In this document: in pieces, positions 10,721-22,539 of the stretch | Position numbering within the stretch: position 1 is the stretch's first letter | Layout of the letters: every line of letters starts with the position of its first letter | NCBI RefSeq assembly: GCF_000340215.1 | Contig: NW_006921536.1 | Span: 5,748,236 to 5,812,235, forward strand | Direction of reading: 5' to 3' | From: Pseudocercospora fijiensis CIRAD86 | Lineage: Eukaryota; Ascomycota; Dothideomycetes; Mycosphaerellales; Mycosphaerellaceae | Length of the DNA stretch: 64,000 nt | Notes under the pieces: generated by a model | Seen by the model: only the letters and a program-made list of their open reading frames with translations | What the model was told of the DNA's origin: nothing | Databases searched by the model: none | Translations under genes and position numbers: made by a program

Positions 10721-11575
10721 ACTACTTTATTAGAATACGACGAAGCGCTTCTAGTTAGTAAGCTACTTCGTTAGAATACGTCGAAGCGCTTCTAGTTCTA
10801 GCTAGTAAGCCGCTTCGTTAGAATACGATAAAGCGCTTCTAGTTAGTAAGCCGCTTTATTAAAATACGACGAAGCGCTTCTAGTTAGTAAGCTACTTTAT
10901 TAGAATATATCGAAGCGCTTCTAGTTCTAGCTAGTAAGCTACTTTATTAGGATACGATAAAGCGCTTCTAGTTAGTAAGCTGCTTCGTTAGAATACGTCG
11001 AAGCGCTTCTAGTTAGCAAGCCGCTTCGTTAGGATACGACGAAGCGCTTCTAGTTAGTAAGCCGCTTTATTAGGATATAACAAAGCGCTTCTAGTTCTAG
11101 CTAGTAAGCTACTTCGTTAGAATACGTCGAAGCGCTTCTAGTTCTAGCTAGTAAGCCGCTTCGTTAGGATACGATAAAGCGCTTCTAGTTAGTAAGCCGC
11201 TTCGTTAGAATACAACGAAGCGCTTCTATTTAGTAAGTCGCTTTATTAGAATATAATAAAGTGCTTCTAGTTCTAGCTAGTAAGCCGCTTTATTAGGATA
11301 TATCGAAGCGCTTCTAGTTCTAGCTAGTAAGCCGCTTTATTAGGATACGACGAAGCGCTTCTAGTTAGTAAGCTACTTCGTTAGAATATGTCGAAGCGCT
11401 TCTAGTTCTAGCTAGTAAGCCGCTTCGTTAGAATACGACGAAGCGCTTCTAGTTAGTAAGCCGCTTCGTTAGGATATATCGAAGCGCTTCTAGTTAGTAA
11501 GCCGCTTCGTTAGGATATAACGAAGCGCTTCTAGTTAGTAAGCCGCTTCGTTAGGATATAATAAAGCGCTTAAGA
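10721..11575. repeat. Minisatellite, 41/47-bp units, about 20 copies
   Basis: Units read CGCTTCGTTAGGATACGA, then CGAAGCGCTTCTAGTT and AGTAAGC. A 6-bp insertion (CTAGCT type) alternates irregularly to give 47-bp units. Each unit carries CGCTTCG and CGAAGCG words that can pair as a hairpin. Unit lengths are not multiples of three, so this is not a coding repeat. Single units recur at about 11770 and 11925, and three at 43315-43430. Confidence 0.88.
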
Positions 11576-12640
11576 AATATTAAAGTAAGAAGGCGTATAT
11601 ATTCTAAGTCGTATCTCGACCGCGCCCGCGTCTAGCGAATTAGCTATAACTAGCGATATAGCCCTATCCGATATACCTCGCTATATCCTACTTATAGCTC
11701 TTTTTATATCCTCCGAAGTATTTCCCTTCGGCTTCGTAACGATATATATTATATAGAGACGTACTATTATATAGTAGTAAGCTACTTTATTAGGATACGA
11801 CGAAGCGCTTCTAGTTAAGAAATATTCGGGATATTGCGAAGTAAGAAGCTAGTTATACTCTAAGTCGTATCTCTACTACGCGCGCGTCTAGCTAATTAGC
11901 TATAACTAGCGATATAGCCCTCGCTTCGTTAGAACGCGACGGAGCGCTTCTAGTTAAGAAATATACGGGGCACTACGAAGTAGGCTTACCTACTAGCTAT
12001 CTACCTCGGTATATCTCGAGTCCTAGCTATCCCTATCCCCCTAAGCATTTCCCTCTAGCTTTATATTAATATATCTTCTAAAGAGACGTATTCCCCTACT
12101 TCTTACCCTCTAGTTCCGTAAGTAGGGATTTACCTATCTTCTTAGCTATAATTTTAGTCTTATATTAAGTATAGGAGGTACCCTTTCCCGAAATCTAGCT
12201 AACCTATCTACCCGATATTAATTAAATATTATTAGAACCTAGCTAACTATCTAATTAAATAGCCTTCTTTCGCTATTACGGAAGGCTACTACGAACCTTA
12301 CCCTGTATCTCGTATTACTCTACCTATCGCCTAGCAAGGACTTTTACCTTTAATAATAGACCTACCTATAATACTCTTTAGGTTTACTTATCTTATAGTA
12401 CGATAGAGGAATAACTTAAAACTTTTAGTATATACCTAAAACGCCTAGTTTTAGGTATATACCTAAAGTTTTAAGTTGTTTACGGTATCCTTTAATTGCT
12501 AGACTTTAGGTTTTATAACGTCTACGGGAAGGCTATAGATAGTATACGAACCTACTTATATATACTACTTTATACGCAAAATATACTATATTACTATTCC
12601 TTGCTCTCTTATATATAAAATATATCGCTAGAAAGGGGTA
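11576..12640. other. Repeated-element spacer with long hairpin
   Basis: This is the copy A counterpart of 43436-44100. It includes single minisatellite-like units and two R1 words, then a long imperfect palindrome at 12412-12478 built from AACTTAAAACTTT arms and two TAGTATATACCTAAA-type words. No gene is supported. Further conserved stretches with copy B suggest functional, or only recently diverged, element DNA. Confidence 0.6.
12412..12478. repeat. Long palindrome (R3), copy A
   Basis: AACTTAAAACTTTTAGTA and its near reverse complement flank a centre made of two further inverted TATACCTAAA words. The equivalent in copy B (43902-43939) is a simpler 38-bp near-perfect palindrome with TACGTA at its centre, so copy A looks like an expanded form. 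Confidence 0.75.
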
Positions 12641-13490
12641 GCCCTTTCTAGTATTAGTAGTTTCCGCGAGATAGAACTACTACCTCCTCGAATTCTATAC
12701 TTATTAGCGAGGCTTATATATAAGCTTTGCCCTCCGCTATTAACGGAATTAATACGATACCGCCTAAAGGATAGCGTAAGCTACTCGGTACTAAAGAGAA
12801 AGAGCGGAAGAAGAAGGCCGAACGTACCGCGAGGAAGTTAGTAAGTATAGCTCTACGACGAGCCTAGAAGAAAGTATAGTAAGCCGAGTAAGACCTAGGT
12901 ATAGTATCTTCTTCGTCTACGCTACTACTATATCTAGCCGCTATATCGTCTACCTCCTTAGCTACCTAATCTATCCCCTATATTAACCCTCTACTTCGTA
13001 GCTAAATAGCCGTAGTAGGTAGTTAAATACTCTAGAGTTAGTACTATTCGGCTAGTTAGGGATAGCTACTTCTCCTAGTACTATAACTACTACCGCTCTC
13101 TTTATAGATAGCGCTATATATAAATACTAGAGATAGGCTATAGCTCCTCGCTATCTATATTAACTAGCTCGAGATCGACGATATTATCGCGATAGTCGAT
13201 TAATTCGCTAGAGCTAACGCCGCTAGCTCTACTCTAAGGGATAGTACTTCTATATCTATCGTTTAATAATCGATCGTATAGGCTATCCCTACCTACGACT
13301 AGCCTCGGTTAGCTATTCGGCGGGCTCCTCTACGTCCCCTTCTCTCTAAAATAAATAGTACTTAACTAGTATATCTATCTAATACTCTCCCTCCGTATAT
13401 AGGTCCTTTTATCCTATATAGAATAGTTTACTACCCCGCTCTAATAGCTACTAGACCCCGTTAGTCCGCTATAGTATAATCTCTACTAGC

Positions 13491-13910
13491 GCTAGCTTCT
13501 ATACTAGCGATATCTCTTGCGCTAGCTTCTATACTAGCGATATCTCCCGCGCTAGCTTCTATACTAGTAATATCTTCCGCGCTAGCTTCTATACTAGCGA
13601 TACCTCCCGCGCTAGCTTCTATACTAGTAATACCTCCCGCGCTAGCTTCTATACTAGTAATATCTCCCGCGCTAGCTTCTATACTAGCGATACCTCCCTA
13701 GCTAGCTTCTATACTAGTAATACCTCCCTAGCTAGCTTCTATACTAGCGATACCTCCCTAGCTAGCTTCTATACTAGCGATATCTCCCTAGCTAGCTTCT
13801 ATACTAGCGATATCTCCTACGCTAGCTTCTATACTAGCGACGCCTTCCTAGCTAGCTTCTATACTAGCGACGCCTTCCTCGCTAGCTTCTATACTAGCGA
13901 TACCGCCTAA
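13491..13910 (+). repeat. 14 x 30-bp in-frame minisatellite in ORF X
   Basis: Fourteen exact-length 30-bp units beginning GCTAGCTTCTATACTAGC. In frame they encode ASFYTSD followed by I/T/A, S and R/L, i.e. ten residues. The array runs without a length change into the 144-bp repeats in the same frame. The retained periodicity implies expansion while the ORF was coding, before RIP. Confidence 0.92.
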
Positions 13911-14330
13911 GCCTAACTCTTAAGGAAGCGTAGCTTATTCTTCCCTATTACTAGCTTCGAAGTCTACTACTTAATCTACTTCGCCGACTTCTCGAAGAAG
14001 TCTCTTCTTCCCTCCTATTCTAGAGAGCCTTTCGTTACCTACGACGCCGCCTAAGCTAGACTTCTAAGTAAGCGTAGCTTATTCTCCTCTATTACTAGCT
14101 TTAAAGTCTACTACTTAACCTACTTCGCCGACTTCTTAAAGAAGTCTCTCCTTCCCTCCTATTCTAGATAGCCTTTTATTACTTACGACGCTACCTAAGC
14201 TAGACTCCTAAGTAAGCGTAGTTTATTCTCCTCTATTACTAGCTTCGAAGTCCGCTACTTAATCTACTTCGCCGACTCCTCGAAGAAGTCTCTTCTTTCC
14301 TCCTATTCTAGAGAGCCCCTCGTTACCTAC
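13899..14330 (+). repeat. 3 x 144-bp in-frame tandem repeat in ORF X
   Basis: Units are 13899-14042, 14043-14186 and 14187-14330, each exactly 144 bp (48 residues). They encode a segment with LLSKRSLF, a YYLIYFADF-like aromatic stretch and SKKSLLPSYSREP. Unit differences are mostly C/T or G/A. No known domain was recognised. Confidence 0.92.
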
Positions 14331-14423
14331 TTTAAAAGATAGGACAAATTAACTACTAGCTTTAGTATAGTATAGTCGACCGATTATAAGTACGAGTATA
14401 TCTAAGTCTAATTCTAGAGATAG

Positions 14424-14703
14424 TAAAGGACGGAAACTAATACTACTACTACTACTTATAGCAATAGTATAGGCTACCGAGGGTAATATAACCTATAGTA
14501 ATATAGGCAGCTATGTTTAGCAAGATAGGATAACGAGACTGTCGCTTAGGCTAATAACTAGAGCCCTGTAACATAGGCATTGTAGAAGTGTGATATAAAC
14601 AATGTACTATACGAGGTTAATAATCTATCTACTCTATAGAAGGAGGCCTCTTATATAGGCTCAAAACTAGCCTATAGGTATATAGGCCGGTTACTAGCTA
14701 ATA
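14424..14703 (-). repeat. Gypsy A 3' LTR
   Basis: 280 bp and nearly identical to 26416-26695; the few differences noticed are transitions. Read on the minus strand it starts TATTAGCTAG and ends TCCTTTA, which fits RIP-altered TG and CA ends. Followed outside by the target duplication ATAG. Confidence 0.88.
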
Positions 14704-14889
14704 TCCCTCCCTTTCTTCGTGTCTAACTAGACACGTTTTATATTATGCGCGCTTAAAACAAACATATATGCATCCTTAGCGCTCTTAGCTAAGGCTATTC
14801 TTAGAACTCCGCAATAATACCCCCGGGGTAGTATTAATCCTAGATACTATAATTATGCAAAAACAACTTCCTAAGCAATACTATATAGA
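14704..14889 (-). other. Gypsy A 3' untranslated segment with palindrome
   Basis: Short stretch between ORF3 and the 3' LTR. It contains the inverted pair GTGTCTA/TAGACAC near 14720-14735 and the P-type palindrome at 14815-14836. A polypurine tract next to the LTR was not clearly seen: on the minus strand the bases before the LTR are GAAAGAAGGGAGG-like, which could serve. Confidence 0.5.
14815..14836. repeat. Palindrome P, copy 1 (ORF3/3' LTR junction)
   Basis: AATACCCCCGGGGTAGTATT within a slightly longer inverted sequence. It belongs to the same family as 18060, 18487, 22494, 25733, 30679 and 47551. Confidence 0.85.
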
Positions 14890-17629
14890 CTTACTATTGC
14901 TTTAACGCGCCGTAATCCTTACTAGCAATAACCTTATCTGCTAGTCGGTTCTCGAAATCTCCTCCGTATACGTTAAAGCTATTAGCACCGAAGTACTATC
15001 CCTCGTAGAAAGCTTAATTAACGAGGAGGTTAGTAGCCTTTTCTGTCGTAGCTTTCTCCTAATCGTATAGATATTCCTTAAGTCCTTCGTTATTAAGCTA
15101 GAGGATCTATTTAACTTCGTTCTAAACAACGTAACTTAACTAAGGAATTCTACTAACTAGGGCGTCGGAGATGTAGCCGAGGCCTTCGACTAAGATAGCC
15201 GTAGGGAAAGCGAATAGTACGAAGGAGTTAGAGGCTAGGAGGGCGGTTAGATTGCGGTATGCTTTAGCAACCTAAGAGACTATTAGGTTCTCGTAGCCCT
15301 TAACCTTAGTGCCGTTAATAACGCGAGAGTAGCCTAGGTTAATTAATATGCGGTTGCTCTTAGTCTTTAGATTACTATATAGTAGGTATAGTATCTAAAT
15401 AGAGACCTCGCACTCCTTTAGAGGGTTAAGGATCTACTCCGCTTTACGCCCCTTACTATTAGGCTAACTATCGAATATGTAGTCGAGGTCGTCGTCGGTA
15501 AGGTGCTTATTAGTAAGCTTGCCGATCTTGCTTAGTAGGACTAGGCTACGAGCCTTAAGCTTCTCAACCTAGTTTATAAAGACCTCGGGCTAATATATAC
15601 CTTCGACAATAGTAGAGTAGCTAGTCTTATCCTTAGATATAAGGCAGACCTTAATGCGTAGGTAATTAGCACCCTCGCTAGCTACGAGCTTAACTATATC
15701 TTGTCCGAGACGAGTAGACTCCTTAGAAGGACAGTTTTCGTAAGTACCGCTAACCTTAAAGAACTTAGTAGGCTTAGGGACGGAGATAAGCTCGTATACG
15801 TAATTAGGTCGAAGGGCGATAGCTAAGAGCTATAGGGTAGGGTACTAGCGGACGATTTAGTTACTTATACTATAAGTTTAAAGGGTATTGTAGCCTTCTT
15901 GCTTAGACTTAGGCATTATACGCATATACTAGAGGTATATTTTAAACTCCTCCTATATTAGATCGATAAGGAAAGGAAGATATACTCCGCGAGGCTCTTA
16001 TAACTAACTAAAGACTTAAGGGAAGATAGCGTTGCTAGTCTAGCGAAAGCGATCGAAGGAGGTGCCTTAGCTAAGAATGCCGGTAACGAACTTACTCTAG
16101 CGATCCGTTAGCGTAAGGGCGCGAGTAATAGTACTAGTAGGGTTAAACGCGTAGAGTCCTAGAGATGTCGGGGCGGCAATAGGGCGTCTAAGAAACCAGT
16201 TAGTATAGGCCTAATCAGCCTTAAGGGCAGCGAAGGCGTCTTAATTAGGAACCTCGCGACTAATCTTTAATAGGCGACCGACGAGGACACTCGCCTTAGT
16301 ACTAGCATAGAGACTACAGACCTTAGCGGCCTTCTTAACATAGTTAGTATATATAGAGAACGGCTCTTCTCCTAGCTTACTAAGGTCGTCGAGCTATTAA
16401 TAGATAGAGAGGGCGGTAGGAGCTTCGCCTATTACGGCTTTAGGAACTATATCGATCTTAGTAATAAGGTGCGTAATAGAGTCGCCTTTGTAAGAACTAT
16501 AGATGTTCTTAGTTAATAGGATCGGCGAGAGCCCTCTATCTCTACGCTCGCTAAAGGAGCCTTCGGAGGAGACATCTTCTAGTAGTATATCTAGTATATT
16601 AATATCCGAGTTACTATAGTTAGTACTATAGTTAGTACTAGAAGGGGCGCTATACTTCTTAGTAGCCTTGCGGAGGGCCTAGCGAGTATACAATGCCTTC
16701 TTGCGCGCTGCTTCGGCCTTAGCGCGCTCGTCCTTAACTTCCTAAGGGACCTTATAGTTACGGGTCGAGCGACGGTCTTAAGCCTATATCTCCGTAGCGA
16801 GCGCGAGACTAGTAGCCGTATCGGCCTCTATTTCTAGGCGAAGAGCCTTACGTTTAAGGACATTAACGATAGGAGCCTCTTAACCTTTAATAATAAAACC
16901 TGCACTATTAATACGATAGCCCTTCTCTTTTAGTAGATCCTTAGTTGTCTATATGTTAAGATCGACCTAGACAATCGCATCGTAGTGCTTCTTCTAGTAG
17001 GCTGTCGTAAAGTCGTTAAGCGCAAAGGACAAGTTAAGTAACTGCTTACCTACCTTCTTGCTAGCGGTAGATATACGATAGATTATAGTACGGGAAAGAT
17101 ACTCGGCGCCTTAACGACGGACCTTGTACTTGTTAACGAACGAAGAGACCTACTTAGTACGCTCTTGTCTACCGTAGGCGAAGTTAATAAGGCTCTTAGG
17201 AAGACTGCTTAGTCCTCCCTAATGTTCGAAGGCCTAGTCGAGGGTCTTAAAGCGTAAACGAATCTAGATACCGGCCGTCTCGAGGCTATAGACGATAGGA
17301 AAGGCTTGTTCGATATCTATATCGTTAAGGACCTCGCGCTTAAAGATACGCTTACCGATAGACTAACGTAAGTTGTTTATACCGTACGTAACTAAGATAG
17401 TAGCCTTCTTAATGTTCCTATTAATAACGCGTAGTAGGGTACGAGCGTTCTAGATCTTCTCTTAAGGGTCTTTAAGGGCGGTAACGATCTAGAAGCAGTA
17501 CTCGAGGCTAGTTATAGTAGCTAAGGCGCTATCGGAGGGGGCTTTAATCGGGACTAGTACGCCTAGGTTTAGAGCTAGTAGGTTACTACTACTACTAGCG
17601 CCTAGCGGATTTAGGGCGCCGGAAGACAT
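14890..17629 (-). pseudogene. Gypsy A ORF3: unknown protein of about 910 residues
   Basis: A single minus-strand frame runs from ATG at 17629 (MSSGALNPLG...) to about 14890, broken only by TAG/TAA at places fitting Q codons. Visible features: a basic helical N-terminal half; an Ala/Lys/Glu-rich helix near residues 300-335 (DERAKAEAARKKAL); an Asn/Ser/Tyr-rich stretch (STNYSTNYSNSD) near residue 345; then an acidic segment; and a mixed C-terminal half. No transmembrane segment, zinc finger, chromodomain or protease motif was seen. It follows pol after a 1.1-kb spacer with two palindromes. Gypsy elements normally end after integrase, so an extra ORF of this size is unusual. It could be a captured gene, a second gag-like protein or an envelope analogue; none is supported by motifs. 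Confidence 0.65.
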
Positions 17630-18059
17630 CTTAGTCGACCGGAGCGGAAAGGAGTTAGTAACGAGCTTGTAAAAACGTTCGTAGCTTATTAATAATAATT
17701 AAAGGGTTTAAATAGAAGAGGGGGGGGAGGGGGGTAGGCGGTAGTAAGTTAGTTAGTATTCGAGTAGAAGAAAGGGCTTAGAAGGCTCGCCTTAAATAGG
17801 GTACGAAGGTAGCGTAGTCCGTATATTCCGGTAAAGCAAACGGATAACGATTATATATAGACCCTAAAAAGTAAAGCTATATACGAGACTCCTTTATTAG
17901 TAGGGCGGCTAAAGTTTAATAATCGATCTAGCTAATTACTAGTAGCGACTACGCGCCTTTGTTAACCTCTAGCTTTCGTAGATTCCCGCGCACTCGAAAT
18001 ATAACTAGTTAGTTCGAGTACCTAGTAGTAATCTATAGTAGTAAGGCTAGCGGGACTAA

Positions 18060-18081
18060 TAATACCCCTAGGGTAGTATTA
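18060..18081. repeat. Palindrome P, copy 2
   Basis: TAATACCCCTAGGG and its reverse complement, centred on CTAG. It lies about 430 bp upstream of the ORF3 start in element orientation. Confidence 0.85.
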
Positions 18082-18486
18082 GCTTTTCTCTAGAGATGCT
18101 CGGCAACTAGGAGCAAATCGCCTAGGCCTAGCGCAGCTTATATTAGCCTATAGCACTATCGTTATAGATGCAGCATTACCTTTTATAGTAGTAGGTATAT
18201 AAACGTAGCCCGTACGTTCTTCTTTCTTCTAGACACTAAGCTTAGCGGCCTAAGGTCCCTATTCTTAGAGGCTATAGACCTAGGTTACTACGTCTATCTA
18301 AGAGCTAGGAAGGGAGAGGGATCCTCCCTTTCTTAGTATCCTACGTAACTAATACTAATTAGGGTAGGAACAATCTTCTCTAGCGGAGTATCTTATTATC
18401 GTTGCTACCTAAGGGCGGTTGCTAGAGACTAGGAATCTAGAGGGAAGTAGTTCTAGAAGGGTAGAGGGGTTAGGTTCGGCTATCTT

Positions 18487-18515
18487 CCTAATACTACCCC
18501 CGGGGTAGCATTAGG
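18487..18515. repeat. Palindrome P, copy 3
   Basis: CCTAATACTACCCC and GGGGTAGCATTAGG arms with one unpaired central C and a single mismatch. It lies just past the end of pol. Confidence 0.87.
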
Positions 18516-18782
18516 AAACTACGCCTCGTATAGTTCTATCTAAGGAAACAAGAGCGAAGGAATAAAGTTATAGCAACATTAATCGAAGGTAAAGGCAAAA
18601 GCAAAAGACAATAATAGGATAAACTAAAAGTAACAAACGAGAGCGTAAACATTAGTAGGAATAGACAATAGGTAAGGACTAAAGGTATAGGGCGGTACTA
18701 TATTAATAGCGCGGAGAACGATCGATAAGAGTAAGGAAGCAACGTAGTAGAGGCAGGTAGAGGCAAGGAAGAGTAAGCAATT

Positions 18783-21700
18783 ATTTAGTCTCGGGATCTA
18801 GCTATAATTCTAGGCGGTCTTCGTCGCTAGACTAGTTAGGTTCCTCGGAGTTAGAGTTAGATAGCTAGAAGTCTAGTTTACTATTAGAATCGGAATCAAT
18901 ATCGGAAACGCTCTATATATAGTTAATCCGTATATAACCCTCCCTCTATTCTTAAGTTATTCCTAATAGCTTACTAAGACGAATCTAGGGATAGGCATAG
19001 TTCTTAGGCAGAATAGGATCTATAATAGCGGTAGGATCCTCCTCCCGATAGGCATCTAAGGACGGTAGAGGGTCTATAGAGGCACTAACTTCCTCCTTAG
19101 TCGGCGGAGGGCGGGTAGGTTCGCGTAACTTAACGATCTTCTTTAGATTAGCCTAAGGGTAAGAGTGCTTTAAGGTAGCACTATCTAGCTCCTAAAGAAG
19201 GTATACGGAACCCGAGTAAAGGACCTCCTTTACTCTATAAGGACCCTTCTACTTAAAGGCTAGCTTATAGGAGTAACTATACTCTAGTTCGGACCGGTAT
19301 AGAAGGACTATATCGCTAACCTTTAGAGGCTCCTAATTAATAGCATTATAGTTATTAAAATACTACTTAGCCTCTTCCCGAAGCCGACGCTGTCGAGTAA
19401 GACCCTCTTAAGAAGTCGTAGTTATATCCTTAAGAGCCTTAGCCCGTAGGGTAAGAAGATCTACCCTAGTACGAATAGACCCCTAATCGTAAACGCCGTA
19501 TATACGGTAGGACAATTTAATAGGAAGAACGGCGTCCCTCCTAATTATAAGTTCCGCTAGTATAAGTCTAGTCGTATCGACAATAGTAGTTCGGTCCGCC
19601 TAGAGAAGGGCTAGGACGCGGGTAGAAATAGGAACTAATCTGTCGCTACTATTAGTTATCTTAGACAGGGCATTAATTAACGACCGATAGCCGCGCTTAA
19701 TAATAGTATTCGACTAGGGATAGTACGGGGAGATACGAACGTTCTTAGCCCTATATAAAACAAGTAGCGCTTAAACCTCCTTAGCTATATTGTTCGTAGC
19801 GTTGTCTAAGATAACCTCGTAAGGTGTTCCCTAGCGGTAAAACAGATCCTTAAATAGGAAGGTAGCTATATTACAGGCATTAATAGTACCGCAACCCTTA
19901 TAGAAATAATAGGCCTCCGGCTATCGAGAAAGACCCTCTCGAATAATATATAGGCTATTATTACGGCTAAGATAGACCCTATCGCTATACTACCGCTCCC
20001 TAACTAACTAGGTAGTAGGGATACGTAGCTCTCTTAGACGCCGGTAGCTGTTCCTAAAGTTGCACTTAGGATAGCTCTTATAGTAGCGGGAGACATTAGC
20101 CTATACGCCGTCCTACTAGTAGCGTCGACGAAGGATATTAAAGGTGCCCTCCGCCGCCCGGTAGCCGAGCTTATCGTAAACGGAACGAAGGATTTCTTAT
20201 CGGGCTACTAGATCGTTAATAATACGCTAGAGCGGTATATTAATTATAGCCTGTCGCTAAAGAATGCGATCTTTAATAAGGAACCTCCGAGAATAGCGAA
20301 TAATACGACGGTATTAACTCCTTAATAGACTAGGAGCTCTCTTCGTATAGGTAAGGAAGTAGGCGATATTATAGGAATCGTCGGAGTAGACCCTATTAAG
20401 GATATTATCCCTATCTAGTTCGCCCGCCTTAGTATCGTCCTAGTCCTCGCTGTTAGTAGTAGGGTCTTCGTTAGGCTAGTTACTAGGTTAGTCGTCGGTA
20501 GTAGACCTAGTAATTACCGGCATAGCGTTAATATAGAAGGCAGTAAAGAAGGTACGGTTAATAACCGCGTCGATATCCTCTTCTTCTATTATCTCGGCGA
20601 TGTCTTCTTCTATAGTAGGCTTTCTAGAGAGGCTATCCGGTCTAGTGTGCTTCTTACTAGGAACATAGAAGACGTCGAAATTAAACAAATAGATCTAGGC
20701 AACCTACCGAGCTATCGTAGAGTTAGGTAGGTTAGAGGCTATACGGTTAAGTTAATAGACTAGCGTCTAAGCGTCGACTTCTAGGCGAAAGAACACTCTA
20801 AAGAGCTAAGGTCGGAACTTCTTAAGAGCCTTGTAGACACTAAGGCACTCTCGCTTGCTAGTATCGTATCGGGCCTCGATAGGTTTCTATAGACTAGACT
20901 CGTACCGGATAGGGTAACGTAAGGAGGGCTCCTTACGATTATACTATATTAGTATCTCGCCGTAGCCTTCCCCGCTCGAGTTAATAGCAACAATTAGTAG
21001 ACCTACGCCTTCCGAGTAGTCGATAGAGGTAAGCGTAGGCGCGCTAATAAGTGCCTTAGTAACCTTGTCCTTAGCGGCTTAGTAAACGGAGGTCTATTTA
21101 AACTCTACATCCTTCTTAAGTAAGGCGTATAGAGGCTTGTATACTAACGCAAAGTTTTCGACCTAGATACGGAAGTAGGAGACTACTCTAAGCTAGATCC
21201 GGATATCTTTCTAATAGGTAGGGTCGGGCTAGGACACAATCTTTAGGACCTATGCATTGTTAGGATAGCGGCCGTTCTTATTAGTTACAAACCCGATAAT
21301 ATTTATTCGCTTATATAGGAGCTAGAGCTTCTCCCTATATACCGTTAGGTTAGCTCGCTCTAGGTCGTAGAGGATACTATCGAGGTTCTAAATGTGTTTA
21401 AGAAAGAACCTGCGGATGCTAGGCTCTACTTCTTTATTATCGTACCTAGTTTTAGGGCCCTTAATACCGATATCGTCGAGGAAAGGCATCGCTACGTAGG
21501 AGATATAGGCCGCGAGGACTTGGTTTATAATGCGAACGAACTAGGCTACGGAGTTAGTTGCCCCTTAGGGAAGGGTAGTTTATCTATATAGCCTAAGAGG
21601 TGTCTCGAAACTAGTAAGGTCCCGGCTATTAGGGTAGAGAGGTATCTAGTCGTAGCCCGAGAATATATTAACTAGCGAGGCTACTATACAGTTAGTAAAG

Positions 21701-22480
21701 GCTTCTAAGAACCTATTAGTCTCCGGAGGAAGATTAGTATCTCTAATCGTAACTGCATTAAACTTCTATATAGCGTTAATTAGCCGATACTTCTTTAGCT
21801 CCCTTAGAGCTATCTTCTTCTAAACTAGGAAGTATAGATTGCGATACGAGGCATAGGAAGGCTCTAAGGTACTAGCCTTCATACGCTGCCGTATTATGTC
21901 CTTAACTATACCTCTTAGGCTTAGGTTTAGCTTAAACCCTAAGTAAGCCTAAGGCTTATACTCGATCGTTCGGATCCTCTATAGAGGGGCAACCTCCGGG
22001 TTAATCCTGCCTAGATACGTAAAGTTATATACTAATACGGCTTCGCGGTTGTATAGAAGCTCGTATAGCAAATCTAGTTCAAGATCCGAAAGCTCGATGC
22101 TAGGTTTAATATTCGCTAGTCTCTCCGGCGTTAGCCTCGATCCCTTAGGAATAGCGGAGAACTTTTTAGTAATATACCTCTAGTCGTATAGACTATCCCT
22201 AGGTATTAATATCGCTTCGCGGTTAAGGTACTTTTATCGCTAGTTAGGATTCCCGCTAGGATTAGACCTATCGGTTATATATACGCTGCCTTTTACGGGC
22301 TTAATCTTGTTAGCTACCCTCTTATATAGGGTATATACACTAACCGCTCGTAATACCCGAGCCCTCTCTCTTTAACGTTAGGCCCGGAGATTAGCGTAAT
22401 AGAACAGCGCGTAAACTTTATTAGAAGTCTCCTTAAGTCGGTAGGTATATAGCTAGTAATCCTAATTTATAATTCCGGCG
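18783..22480 (-). pseudogene. Gypsy A ORF2: pol (RT, RNase H, integrase), decayed
   Basis: Minus-strand frame with RIP stops. RT: SYRNLYFLV, KYRLINAIQKFNAVTIRD, FSGYDQIPL, TTLPQGATNSVARF and PFLDDIGIKG; the two catalytic aspartates survive (codons at 21472-21477). RNase H and connection: SSGEGYGEIL and RYDTSKRECLSVYKALKKFRP. Near 20640-20690, NFDVFYVPSKKHTRPDSLSR is the classic end of this segment. Integrase: a zinc-binding-type segment near 20100-20200, then DNATNNIAKEVQ and ISPYYPQSNTIIKRG near 19660-19820, where the catalytic glutamate region reads IKRG. The C-terminal part contains SYKLAFKxKGPYRVKEVL, usual for Gypsy integrases. No chromodomain was seen. An Asp/Ser/Glu-rich tail ends near 18783. 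Confidence 0.85.
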
Positions 22481-22493
22481 AAAACGTTAGATT

Positions 22494-22521
22494 CCTAATA
22501 ATACCCCCGGGGTAGTATTAG
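22494..22521. repeat. Palindrome P, copy 4 (ORF1/ORF2 junction)
   Basis: CCTAATAATACCCCC and GGGGTAGTATTAG arms, between the end of gag-protease and the start of pol. Confidence 0.87.
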
Positions 22522-22539
22522 CTCGGCGCTCTAATTAGT

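Larger units (their letters stand above)
9816..11912. repeat. Repeat R1, region A (8 copies of a 25-bp word)
   Basis: A 25-bp word containing TTAGCTATAACTAGCGATA occurs at about 9816, 9854, 10267, 10307, 10541, 10573, 11633 and 11889, with occasional single-base changes. Most copies are preceded by GGGC or CTAG and followed by TAG. Nine more copies lie in 41404-45780. The copies flank the minisatellite and the ORF X gene in both regions, so the word belongs to one large repeated element. Confidence 0.8.
12641..14423 (+). pseudogene. ORF X, 5' part: unknown repeat-containing protein (copy A)
   Basis: A plus-strand coding-like region of unknown function. The early part (about 12760-12900) encodes a Lys/Arg-rich helical stretch (KERKKKAERTARKL-like in one frame). 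Two in-frame repeat arrays follow: 14 copies of 10 residues, then 3 copies of 48 residues. The reading then continues to 14423, where Gypsy A is inserted, and resumes at 26696. Stops are TAG/TAA of the RIP kind. The start codon cannot be fixed. A second, shorter copy is at 43990-44685. It is not recognised as any known family; the consistent multiple-of-three repeat lengths argue that it was a real gene. Confidence 0.6.
17630..18780 (-). other. Gypsy A spacer between pol and ORF3
   Basis: About 1.15 kb without a supported ORF. It holds a run of G near 17721-17736 (GGGGGGGAGGGG-like), and P-type palindromes at 18060-18081 and 18487-18515, about 430 bp apart. The length is large for a linker, so it may carry a promoter or processing signals for ORF3. 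Confidence 0.55.

Noticed and set aside
10721..11575. CRISPR-like array
   Set aside because: No unique spacers: the whole unit repeats, lengths alternate 41/47, and the genome is fungal. It is a minisatellite.
14941..15129. 62-codon minus-strand ORF
   Set aside because: Different frame from the long ORF3 that covers the same bases.
21394..21591. 65-codon plus-strand ORF
   Set aside because: Antisense of the Gypsy A reverse transcriptase around FLDD.
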